Below, piece after piece: positions 52,759-60,035 of a stretch of DNA of 64,000 nucleotides; within the stretch, counting starts at the first letter, position 1, and each line of letters begins with the position of its first letter. The DNA comes from Lachnospiraceae bacterium. GTDB taxonomy: Bacteria > Bacillota > Clostridia > Lachnospirales > Lachnospiraceae. A program made the translations under genes and the position numbers. The notes beneath the pieces were generated by a model. It was not told the origin of the DNA. It saw only the letters and a program-made list of their open reading frames with translations, and ran no database searches. The stretch covers positions 40,390 to 104,389 of the forward strand of contig JAKSSE010000001.1 in NCBI GenBank assembly GCA_024403255.1. The letters run 5' to 3'.

Positions 52759-53031
52759 TTGAAACGTAGTAGACTTATTACAGCAGGAATAGTGCTTTTA
52801 GGTGCTCTTGTTTCCTGCATAGGTTCTCTTATTGAGAAGGTTACACTTGGCACTTTTGTAAAACGATTAGCCATAACAGTTGTAATCTTTATAGTAATTG
52901 CTTTTATCATCGAAATCATAATCGACTGGAATTTTAAACCTGAAGAGGAAGAGCCAGAAGAAATAGTTGATGAAGAAGAGGAAGAGGACGTTATAGAAAA
53001 TGTTGATACTGCAGCTACAGAAGAATTGTAG
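52759..53031 (+). CDS. Small membrane protein of unknown function between cheD and sigD
   Basis: 90 aa from TTG 52759. Two hydrophobic stretches, near residues 6-25 (LITAGIVLLGALVSCIGSLI) and 36-53 (LAITVVIFIVIAFIIEIIID), are followed by a very acidic tail of some 30 residues made mostly of Glu, Asp and Val. I do not recognise the family. The frame has no internal Met near the start and only a weak AAGG upstream. Its fixed place inside a dense operon argues that it is a real gene. A membrane anchor or stator/receptor accessory is a guess. Confidence 0.7.
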   Translation: MKRSRLITAGIVLLGALVSCIGSLIEKVTLGTFVKRLAITVVIFIVIAFIIEIIIDWNFKPEEEEPEEIVDEEEEEDVIENVDTAATEEL

Positions 53032-53057
53032 TGTTGCAGATTGTTTAGGAGTAGTAG

Positions 53058-53831
53058 TTGGCAAAAACTGTTGACAAGGAAAAGCTTTGGGAGCAGTATC
53101 TCAAAAAGCCCACACCGGATTTAAGGGACAAACTTATTACAGAGTATGTACCTTTAGTTAAAATAGTTGCAGGTCGTCTGTCCATGTATCTAGGATACAA
53201 TGTTGATTATGACGATCTTGTTAGCTATGGCTATTTTGGACTTATAGATGCTGTTGATAAGTTTGATGCTTCAAAGGATGTAAAGTTTGAAACTTACGCA
53301 TCTCTTAGAATTAGAGGCTCAATTCTTGATCAAATCAGAAAGATGGACTGGATTCCAAGAACTGTTCGTCAGCGCCAGCGTAAAATTGACGAAGCAATAA
53401 GAGCTGTTGAAATGAGAACAGGTCGACCTGCTTCAGATGAAGAAGTAGCACAGGAACTTGGAGTATCAAATGATGAGCTTGCAGATTGGCAGGGTCAGCT
53501 CAAGGTTACCAATGTTATTTCATTAAATGAATATGTAGAAGCTTCTGGCGCTGAGCCAGTTATGGATACATATAAAAATAGTCAATTTATCCAGCCAGAA
53601 GAGAATATTGCTCAGGAAGAGCTTACTCAGAAGCTGGATGAAGCATTAAGTGATCTTACCGAAAAGGAAAAACAGGTCATTCTTCTTTACTATTACGAAG
53701 AAATGACACTAAAAGAAATCGCAGCAATTCTTTCCGTTACCGAGTCGAGAGTTTCACAGCTCCACACAAAAGCAATCGGTAAAATGAGAAAAACCCTGGG
53801 GGATTACATGGGGATTCTTACCGGAAATTAG
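53058..53831 (+). CDS. sigD: Flagellar sigma factor (sigma-28/FliA/SigD family)
   Basis: 257 aa. It directs transcription of late flagellar and chemotaxis genes. Region 2 has LVKIVAGRLSMYLGYNVDYD and DLVSYGYFGLIDAVDKFD; region 2.4 has KFETYASLRIRGSILDQIRK and WIPRTVRQRQRKIDEAI; region 4 is near 205-250 (LTEKEKQVILLYYYEEMTLK, EIAAILSVTESRVSQLHTKA). The start is TTG 53058 with AGGAG at 53047-53051; TTG may lower its translation. The anti-sigma factor flgM is not in the window. Confidence 0.96.
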   Translation: MAKTVDKEKLWEQYLKKPTPDLRDKLITEYVPLVKIVAGRLSMYLGYNVDYDDLVSYGYFGLIDAVDKFDASKDVKFETYASLRIRGSILDQIRKMDWIPRTVRQRQRKIDEAIRAVEMRTGRPASDEEVAQELGVSNDELADWQGQLKVTNVISLNEYVEASGAEPVMDTYKNSQFIQPEENIAQEELTQKLDEALSDLTEKEKQVILLYYYEEMTLKEIAAILSVTESRVSQLHTKAIGKMRKTLGDYMGILTGN

Positions 53832-53859
53832 GCTTAGTTAGTCATTATGGGGGATAATA

Positions 53860-55464
53860 ATGACACAAGAAAATGGCTATTTCCAAATTCAATTAAGTGA
53901 CAGGTCGTCGGTTCTTGCAATCTTTCCGCCAAAAGGAAATGCTGAGCCGGCTGATTTTGATGAGATAGTCCGTTATCTGAACGGACGAGGTTATTCTGAC
54001 TTACCCCTCAAAGAAATTAAAGAAAATATTGCCTTAGCACGCACTGAAATAAAAATGGTTGATATAGGTGTGCTTGATGGATTAGAGATAGCTGGAGCTA
54101 TGTCTACAAAGGTGAGTCTTGATAAGATGAAAGTCACTGCAAGATTTTATCCACCATCACTTAAGGGTAATGCGTTATCGTTAAACGACGTTGTAAATGA
54201 CTTAAAGAATAAAGGAATTACATACGGAATAGATAATTCTGCAATCAATGCAGCGCTTTCATCAAAGATATACTGTACTGATATTGTTATTGCAAATGGT
54301 GATGTGCCAGATCATGGCCATGATGCTAAAATACAGTATTTTTTCAATACAGATTTGAATGTTAAGCCAAAAGAGAACGAGGATGGATCGGTTGATTTTC
54401 ATAGCCTCGATACTATTAGTCATATTGAAGAAAACCAGCTTATCGCAAAGCTTACATTAGCAGACAAAGGTAAACCAGGAATGGATGTCTGCGGTAAAGA
54501 AGTGCGTCAGCGTATGGTTAAGGATTTGACTCTTTCTGAGGGACCTAACACCAGGCTTTCGACAGATGGTTTGTGCTTATATTCTCTTGTAAATGGACAT
54601 GCGTCTGTTATCGATGGAAAAATTATTGTATCCAGTGAGCTTGAAATACCAGCTAATGTTGATAATTCTACAGGTGATATAGACTATAAAGGTTCTGTTC
54701 ATATAAGAGGAAATATCAGTGAGGGCTTTACTGTTATTGCAGATGGTGATATTGTAGTCGACGGTGTTGTTGAAGGTGCAAATATTGCATGCGGCGGTCA
54801 GGTTATCATAAGACGTGGTATTCAGGGTCAGGGTAAGGTTTCAATAAAAGCTGAAAGCAATATCCTTTGTAAATATATTGAGAACGCAGATATAACCTGC
54901 GGTGGATACATTGAGACAGATTCAATCATTAATAGTAATGTAGCAGCTTCTGGCGATATAGTTGTCAGAGGAAAAAGAGGCTGTATTATTGGTGGAATAA
55001 CAAGAGCCGGTGGTAAGGTTGTTGTAAAGACTGTTGGTACTGAAATGGGATCGGTATCAAGAATTGAGGTTGGTATAGATCCACAGATAAAAGAAAGATT
55101 TATTGCTCTTCAAAATACTATTAAGTCTACAAATACTGAGCTTATGAAATTAGAGCCAGTTTTAAGCACTTATAAAAGAGCAGTTGATGCTGGTAAAGAG
55201 CTTAATGAAAAGCAGATGACATATTACCAGTATTTAGTAGTTCAGGTTAAATCACTGAATAAAACTTTATCTAGTGCCCAGTCGGAAATAGGTGGATTAC
55301 AGCAGAAAATACTTAGATCCAACAATTCAAAAGTTGTTGTAGAAAAAGATATTTTCCCAGGAAGTATAGTTACAATTTCTGAACTTAGTACTACAATACA
55401 GTCAAAAAGATCGTTTTGTCAGTTTAGAAAAAAATTAGGTGAGATAGAAATATCTAATCTTTAA
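53860..55464 (+). CDS. FapA family protein (DUF342)
   Basis: 534 aa. The N-terminal part (IQLSDRSSVLAIFPPKGNAE) and the central region (GKPGMDVCGKEV, LYSLVNGHASVIDGKI) are the FapA/DUF342 signature. Residues about 270-400 form a right-handed beta-helix-like repeat (GSVHIRGNISEGFTVIADGD, IVVDGVVEGANIACGGQVII), and the C-terminal 120 residues a coiled coil. FapA promotes flagellar assembly in Vibrio; DUF342 proteins in fla/che operons are common in Clostridia with unclear mechanism. A good GGGGGATAA leader sits before the ATG. Confidence 0.88.
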   Translation: MTQENGYFQIQLSDRSSVLAIFPPKGNAEPADFDEIVRYLNGRGYSDLPLKEIKENIALARTEIKMVDIGVLDGLEIAGAMSTKVSLDKMKVTARFYPPSLKGNALSLNDVVNDLKNKGITYGIDNSAINAALSSKIYCTDIVIANGDVPDHGHDAKIQYFFNTDLNVKPKENEDGSVDFHSLDTISHIEENQLIAKLTLADKGKPGMDVCGKEVRQRMVKDLTLSEGPNTRLSTDGLCLYSLVNGHASVIDGKIIVSSELEIPANVDNSTGDIDYKGSVHIRGNISEGFTVIADGDIVVDGVVEGANIACGGQVIIRRGIQGQGKVSIKAESNILCKYIENADITCGGYIETDSIINSNVAASGDIVVRGKRGCIIGGITRAGGKVVVKTVGTEMGSVSRIEVGIDPQIKERFIALQNTIKSTNTELMKLEPVLSTYKRAVDAGKELNEKQMTYYQYLVVQVKSLNKTLSSAQSEIGGLQQKILRSNNSKVVVEKDIFPGSIVTISELSTTIQSKRSFCQFRKKLGEIEISNL

Positions 55465-55472
55465 GGTAGATT

Positions 55473-55796
55473 ATGTCAGTTAGACCAGTTGATTTTAATG
55501 GAATGATGCAGCATACTAACGAGGTTAGTACGCAGAAGACTAATGAGGATAATAAGCCTGCTTTAGTTCAGCAGAACATTACCATTCAGCAAGAAAAGAA
55601 TGAGGAAACCCAGGCACATTCAGTCCAGAATAAGGATAATGCTGGGGGAGAAAGTTATAGCTTAAATGGTAATGGAGGCGGAAACGGAAGAGGCCTTACC
55701 AAAAAGAAAGAAAATAAAGGGGAAAAGAAAAAATTCGCTGAAGATGGGGCTGTATTTATAAAGAATAAGCCAAGCGGATTTAATATTACAATCTAA
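55473..55796 (+). CDS. Hypothetical protein after fapA
   Basis: 107 aa, hydrophilic, with no membrane helix or signal. It starts SVRPVDFNGMMQHTNEVSTQ, has a Gln/Asn/Glu-rich middle, a Gly/Asn run (LNGNGGGNGRGLTKKKENKG) and ends KNKPSGFNITI. I do not recognise it. The N-terminal pattern P-x-D-F-x-G-M-x-Q resembles the start of other short Clostridia flagellar-operon proteins, which is weak evidence. Its stop overlaps the next start (TAATGA), suggesting a shared function with the following membrane protein. Confidence 0.65.
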   Translation: MSVRPVDFNGMMQHTNEVSTQKTNEDNKPALVQQNITIQQEKNEETQAHSVQNKDNAGGESYSLNGNGGGNGRGLTKKKENKGEKKKFAEDGAVFIKNKPSGFNITI

Positions 55797-56650
55797 TGAC
55801 AGCTTTAGTTTGGGTTTTAATAGTAATAGGTATGTTATTTGTTCTAGGCAGCTTTTTCGTGACGGAAAAGCTGTCTAGTTCTGATATCGAGAAAATCAAA
55901 GAAGTAACTGAAAACGAAGTAAAAATGATACTTCAGGCAGAACTGGATAAAGCAGATGATAAAATCCGTGAAAATATGGATGAAAAAATGCAGCTTGCTT
56001 TGGACAGAGGAGAGACCGTTATTGAAAAGCAGGCAACAGAAACATTGATGAGCATTTCAGAGTTATCAGATACATATCTTAAGTCTGTTAATGATTCTCA
56101 TTCTGAGATAATGTTTATGTATAACGCTCTTAATGATAAGCAGGAAGAATTAACCCAGCTTACAAAGGATGTACAGCTTTTACAGTCTGCTGTTACTGTT
56201 GAGAAAAAAGAACTACTTGGAAAAGCCGACAAGCTGGAAAAGGCAATGGCTCAGATTGAGGAAGATAAAAAAGTACTTGAGCTTAAGAAAAAAGAACTTG
56301 ATGATCAGCTTGCAGAGGCTTTAAAGACTGCGAAGGATAATGAAAAAACTGCAATTGAAAATGAAGAGATTGCAAAAGAATTAAAAGCTAAAGAAGATGA
56401 AGTAAAGCAGCTTGAGGCAAAGCTTGCAGCTGAGCCAGTTAGCAATCTTCCTAAAGTAGAGGATCCGGAAAGCTTTTTGCCACAAAAAGAAGGCGGACAT
56501 ATGGGAAGAAAGGATGATATCCTTGCTCTTCATAAAGAAGGAAAGACTGTTGTTGAGATTGCAAAAGAGCTTGGTCTTGGACTTGGTGAAGTTAAGCTTG
56601 TTATTGATTTAAATACTAAGAAGAAATCGACAAAGAAGGTGAAGGCATGA
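55796..56650 (+). CDS. SwrB/DUF6115-like membrane protein with coiled coil and C-terminal HTH
   Basis: 284 aa. One N-terminal membrane helix (VWVLIVIGMLFVLGSFFVTE, residues 4-23), a long coiled coil (about 25-215) and a C-terminal helix-turn-helix-like module (RKDDILALHKEGKTVVEIAK, then ELGLGLGEVKLVIDLNTK). The same plan is found in Bacillus SwrB, the product of the last gene after sigD, which activates flagellar basal-body maturation. Given the matching place between sigD and rpsB, I infer a SwrB counterpart, although the long coiled coil is larger than in SwrB (about 165 aa). It overlaps the next gene by 4 bases. Confidence 0.72.
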   Translation: MTALVWVLIVIGMLFVLGSFFVTEKLSSSDIEKIKEVTENEVKMILQAELDKADDKIRENMDEKMQLALDRGETVIEKQATETLMSISELSDTYLKSVNDSHSEIMFMYNALNDKQEELTQLTKDVQLLQSAVTVEKKELLGKADKLEKAMAQIEEDKKVLELKKKELDDQLAEALKTAKDNEKTAIENEEIAKELKAKEDEVKQLEAKLAAEPVSNLPKVEDPESFLPQKEGGHMGRKDDILALHKEGKTVVEIAKELGLGLGEVKLVIDLNTKKKSTKKVKA

Positions 56651-57231
56651 AATTAAAATATTACTTGCGAGGAGCGGGAATAGGTTTTATTGTTTCAGCC
56701 ATTCTCTTTGCATCTTTTTTAACAGCTTTAGACTGGGGCCCAAGACAGGGACATAATTCAAAACAGGAAGCGTCTATAGAGGATGAAAAGCTTGTGGGCG
56801 ATACTGTAAAAGAAGCAGAAGAAAAGAAAAATCAGGAAGAAACAACAGAGGTTAAGCCTGGGGAAACTAAAGTTCAGGATATAAAACCAGAAATAGAAGA
56901 AGAACCTAAAGCTGAAACACAGGAAGAACCAAAGCCTGAAGTTAAGATTCCTACAGAAACAAAAACAGATGAAGATGTTAAGCCTTCGGATGATAATACA
57001 GAAGAAGGAAGTACAGTTACTGGAAATGTGAAATTTTCTATAAAAGATGGTGAGGCATCAAATGCGATAGCCAAAAATCTTCAGAGTCTAGGTCTTGTTG
57101 ATGATGCGACAAAGTTTGATGAGTTTTTATCAGAAAATGGATATGACCATCATCTTCGTACTGGTGAGTTTAATTTATCCACTGGCATGAGTTATAAGGA
57201 TTTAGCAGAGGAACTTACTAAGAAAAAGTAG
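56647..57231 (+). CDS. Membrane protein with MltG (YceG)-type LysM-like domain only
   Basis: 194 aa. A membrane helix near residues 9-29 (GAGIGFIVSAILFASFLTAL), a Lys/Glu/Pro/Thr-rich spacer (30-120) and a C-terminal domain of about 65 residues (FSIKDGEASNAIAKNLQSLG, then FDEFLSENGYDHHLRTGEFN and LSTGMSYKDLAEELTKKK). This domain matches the small LysM-like subdomain of the lytic transglycosylase MltG, but the catalytic domain (with its essential Glu) is absent. A peptidoglycan-sensing or anchoring role for the flagellum is inferred. A terminator follows. Confidence 0.72.
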   Translation: MKLKYYLRGAGIGFIVSAILFASFLTALDWGPRQGHNSKQEASIEDEKLVGDTVKEAEEKKNQEETTEVKPGETKVQDIKPEIEEEPKAETQEEPKPEVKIPTETKTDEDVKPSDDNTEEGSTVTGNVKFSIKDGEASNAIAKNLQSLGLVDDATKFDEFLSENGYDHHLRTGEFNLSTGMSYKDLAEELTKKK

Positions 57232-57251
57232 GAAAACGTTTATATATAAAT

Positions 57252-57278
57252 ACCGCCAATTTTGGCGGTGTTTTTTTT
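57252..57278 (+). terminator. Intrinsic terminator ending the fla/che cluster
   Basis: ACCGCC (57252-57257) pairs with GGCGGT (57264-57269) around AATTTT, followed by a run of eight T at 57271-57278. Confidence 0.9.
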
Positions 57279-57296
57279 ATATTACGGATAAATACA

Positions 57297-57324
57297 TTGA
57301 ACATTTTTAAATATTTTGTAAAAT
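57297..57324 (+). promoter_or_regulatory. Promoter of the ABC transporter operon
   Basis: TTGAAC (57297-57302), 16-base spacer, TAAAAT (57319-57324). AAGGAG follows at 57342-57347, somewhat far (11 bases) from the ATG 57359. No riboswitch fits in the short leader. Confidence 0.55.
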
Positions 57325-57358
57325 GTAGTACGTGTTGTAAAAAGGAGAAACTAAAAAT

Positions 57359-58117
57359 ATGAAAAATAGATTTTTATCCTTATTATGTTTTTTCATAATA
57401 ATAGGTGCCTGGTGCATAGCAACATTTGGAGGCTTTGTATCAGAAATATTTTTGCCAAGTCCCCTGGGGGTTATAAAAAAGATGATAGAGCTTGCAAAAG
57501 AGGGGGATCTTTGGAACAGCTGTTATTCATCAACTAGAAGAGTAATGGTAGGATGGATTTGGTCAGTTGTGTTTGCATTGCCAATCGGAATGCTTATGGC
57601 CAGATCAAAAAAGTTCTCCGCATTTATCCAACCTATTATTGAGTTCGCAAGATATTTGCCAGTAGTGGCACTTGTTCCACTTACTCTTTTGTATATGGGT
57701 ATAGATGAGTCTCAAAAATATATGATTATCTTTTTGGGAACATTTTTTCAGCTTGTACTTATGGTATGTGATACTGTATCAAGCGTCGATCAGAATATGA
57801 TTAATGCAGCAAGAACACTTGGAGCAAAAGGGTTTCAAATATATAAAGAAGTAATATTCCCCGCAGCACTTCCTGGACTCATGGATGATTTTAGAATGAC
57901 CATAGGTTGGGCATGGACTTACCTTGTTGTTGCTGAGATGGTTGCTGCTAGTGATGGTCTTGGATATATGATTTTAAGAAGTCAAAGATATCTGGCAACA
58001 GATACCATTTTCTCTGGGCTTATTATGATTGGCCTTATCGGTCTTGTTACAGACTTTTTGTTTAGAATATTAAGCCGTCTGGTTGCACCATGGGCTGAAA
58101 GACTGGAGGCGAAATAA
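57359..58117 (+). CDS. ABC transporter permease (nitrate/sulfonate/taurine type)
   Basis: 252 aa, six membrane helices. It belongs to the BPD-transport inner membrane family: PSPLGVIKKMIELAKEGDLW near the N-terminus and the EAA loop AARTLGAKGFQIYKEVIFPA with PGLMDDFRMTIGWAWTYLVV are clear SsuC/TauC-type features. The substrate (sulfonate, taurine, nitrate, thiamine precursor) cannot be told from the permease. The stop overlaps the ATPase start as TAATG. Confidence 0.92.
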   Translation: MKNRFLSLLCFFIIIGAWCIATFGGFVSEIFLPSPLGVIKKMIELAKEGDLWNSCYSSTRRVMVGWIWSVVFALPIGMLMARSKKFSAFIQPIIEFARYLPVVALVPLTLLYMGIDESQKYMIIFLGTFFQLVLMVCDTVSSVDQNMINAARTLGAKGFQIYKEVIFPAALPGLMDDFRMTIGWAWTYLVVAEMVAASDGLGYMILRSQRYLATDTIFSGLIMIGLIGLVTDFLFRILSRLVAPWAERLEAK

Positions 58118-58890
58118 TGGCTACTAAATTACAGGTAAATAATTTGACCAAAATATATGATGGTGATGTGACTGCAATCGATAATGTATCCCTTCAGGTT
58201 GAAGAGTCAGAATTTGTAATGATAGTAGGACCATCAGGATGTGGAAAGACTACACTCATTAATATGATTGGAGGTCTTGTAGAGCCAACATCAGGAGAAA
58301 TACTTCTTGATGGAGCAAAGGTTAATGGCCCTGGTCCAGATAGAGGAATGGTTTTCCAGGGGTACAGTCTTTTTCCGTGGCTGAGTGTTCAAAAGAATGT
58401 TGAATTTGGTCTTAAGATGAAGAATGTGCCAAAAGAGGAGAGAGCAAAAAAGGCTGCAGAATATATAAAACTGGTAGGCCTTGAAGGTTTTGAAAATGCG
58501 CTTCCTAAACAACTTTCTGGAGGTATGAAGCAGCGAGTTGCTATTGCAAGAACCCTGGCAAATGAGCCACAGATGCTTCTTATGGATGAGCCTTTTGGCG
58601 CGCTTGATGCTCAGACCAGAGTAGTTATGCAGGAACTTTTATCAGATATTAGTGCTAAAACGCATACTACTATTCTTTTTATAACTCATGATATAGATGA
58701 GGCTGTGCTTTTAGGTGATCGAATTTATGTAATGAGTCGAAGACCAGGTACAATCAGGGATGTTATTACTTCAAAGCTTCCAGCAGTTAGAAATCATGAC
58801 TGTTTAGTTTTACCTGAATTTTTGGAAACAAAGAAAAAAATCATGGATATGCTCTGGCAGGAAAGCCAGGATGCAGCTATGGATAGATAA
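58117..58890 (+). CDS. ABC transporter ATP-binding protein (nitrate/sulfonate/taurine type)
   Basis: 257 aa. Walker A is IVGPSGCGKTTLINMI, the Q loop lies in MVFQGYSLFPWLSVQKNVEF, the signature is LSGGMKQRVAIART, Walker B is LLMDEPFGALDAQTR and the H loop is ITHDIDEAVLLGDRIYVMSR. The FPWLS stretch after the Q loop is typical of the SsuB/TauB/NrtD branch. It overlaps the permease by one base and is followed after 15 bases by the binding protein. Confidence 0.95.
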   Translation: MATKLQVNNLTKIYDGDVTAIDNVSLQVEESEFVMIVGPSGCGKTTLINMIGGLVEPTSGEILLDGAKVNGPGPDRGMVFQGYSLFPWLSVQKNVEFGLKMKNVPKEERAKKAAEYIKLVGLEGFENALPKQLSGGMKQRVAIARTLANEPQMLLMDEPFGALDAQTRVVMQELLSDISAKTHTTILFITHDIDEAVLLGDRIYVMSRRPGTIRDVITSKLPAVRNHDCLVLPEFLETKKKIMDMLWQESQDAAMDR

Positions 58891-58905
58891 AAAAGGAGAG
58901 AAAAA

Positions 58906-59880
58906 ATGAAAAAGAAAATTTTAAGTGTAGTACTTGCTGCTTTGATGGTAGTAGCATGTATGGCAGGATGTGGAAAGAAAGATGAGGCACAGAAGGTTTC
59001 TATGGCATTTTGTACCTGGACTGGCTATTCACCAATGTTTATCGCAAAGGAAAAAGGTTATTTTTCTGATGCAGGAATCGATATGGACATTCAGGTTATT
59101 GAGGATGAGTCTACCTACACCAGTCTTATTACAAAGGGTTCAATCCAGTTTTTAGCAACTGCAGTAGACCCTAATATTAAGATGTTCACCAACGGTGCAG
59201 ATGACAGATATCTTCTTACCATGGATAATTCAAACGGTGCAGATGGTCTTGTAGCAACAGCAGATATTAAGACACTTGATGATCTTGCTGGTAAGACTGT
59301 AGCACTTGATAAGTCAGCATCATCTTACTATTTCTTCCTTACAGCTCTTGAGAAAGATAGCTCACTTACAGAGGATGATATCGAGGTGCTCGATATGGGT
59401 GATACCACTGAAGCAGGTCTTGCATTTATGGCAGGCAATGTTGATGCAGCTATCATGTGGGAGCCAGAACTTTCTGAGGCTCTTGAGAGCGTAGAAGGTG
59501 CACATGCTGTTGTTACTTCAGCTGATTATCCAGACACAATTATGGATTCACTTGTTGTTAATACAAAATTTGCAGAAGAAAATCCTGAAATTGTTGAGGC
59601 TGTATGTGAAGCTTGGTACAAGGCAGTAGATTTCCTTAACTCAAACCCAGATGAGGCTTATGAGCTTATGGCTAGTGGTTTTGAAGAAGTATCTGCTGAG
59701 GATATTGCAGCAGATTGTGAGGGTCTTGAAATCTTTGGCAAGGCTGAAAACGAAGCACTTTTATCAGGTTCAAATGGAAAGTCAATCATTGATATTTCAC
59801 AGGATATGGCAGATTTCTGGATGGAGAAAGGTGAGTGCAAAACCACAGATCTTACTGATTTCTTCTCGCTTGTAAAATAG
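58906..59880 (+). CDS. ABC transporter substrate-binding lipoprotein (SsuA/THI5-like)
   Basis: 324 aa. The lipoprotein signal has a positively charged start, a hydrophobic stretch and the lipobox CMAGCGKK with Cys at residue 22. The mature protein opens VSMAFCTWTGYSPMFIAKEK, then GYFSDAGIDMDIQVIEDEST, a periplasmic-binding type 2 fold of the NrtA/SsuA/THI5 group. Other parts are LAGKTVALDKSASSYYF and DAAIMWEPELSEAL. The ligand is not evident. AAAGGAG precedes the ATG and a terminator follows. Confidence 0.92.
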   Translation: MKKKILSVVLAALMVVACMAGCGKKDEAQKVSMAFCTWTGYSPMFIAKEKGYFSDAGIDMDIQVIEDESTYTSLITKGSIQFLATAVDPNIKMFTNGADDRYLLTMDNSNGADGLVATADIKTLDDLAGKTVALDKSASSYYFFLTALEKDSSLTEDDIEVLDMGDTTEAGLAFMAGNVDAAIMWEPELSEALESVEGAHAVVTSADYPDTIMDSLVVNTKFAEENPEIVEAVCEAWYKAVDFLNSNPDEAYELMASGFEEVSAEDIAADCEGLEIFGKAENEALLSGSNGKSIIDISQDMADFWMEKGECKTTDLTDFFSLVK

Positions 59881-59890
59881 GGACGTTTCT

Positions 59891-59909
59891 AGGAGTGCCC
59901 TTTGTCATA
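59891..59909 (+). repeat. 19-bp intergenic repeat, copy 1
   Basis: AGGAGTGCCCTTTGTCATA, 10 bases after the stop of the binding-protein gene. The second copy is at 63414-63432 and differs at one base (T/C). Both lie just behind a coding region on the same strand. Confidence 0.6.
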
Positions 59910-59920
59910 AATGAGACTAC

Positions 59921-59949
59921 AAACCACAGGCTAACCACCTGTGGTTTTT
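59921..59949 (+). terminator. Intrinsic terminator after the ABC transporter operon
   Basis: AAACCACAGG (59921-59930) pairs perfectly with CCTGTGGTTT (59938-59947) around a 7-base loop, with TTTTT at 59945-59949. Confidence 0.9.
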
Positions 59950-59971
59950 GGTTAGAATAAATGCTTTTGTA

Positions 59972-60000
59972 TTGCACCATTGTAACAATGCAAATATAAT
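59972..60000 (+). promoter_or_regulatory. Promoter with internal operator-like dyad before the oxidoreductase gene
   Basis: TTGCAC (59972-59977), 17-base spacer and a perfect TATAAT (59995-60000). The spacer contains a perfect inverted repeat CATTGT-A-ACAATG (59978-59990), well placed for a repressor. AT-rich sequence and the ribosome binding site GGAGGG (60026-60031) follow. Confidence 0.75.
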
Positions 60001-60035
60001 AAAACTGTTATATATTGAGCAATTTGGAGGGTTTT

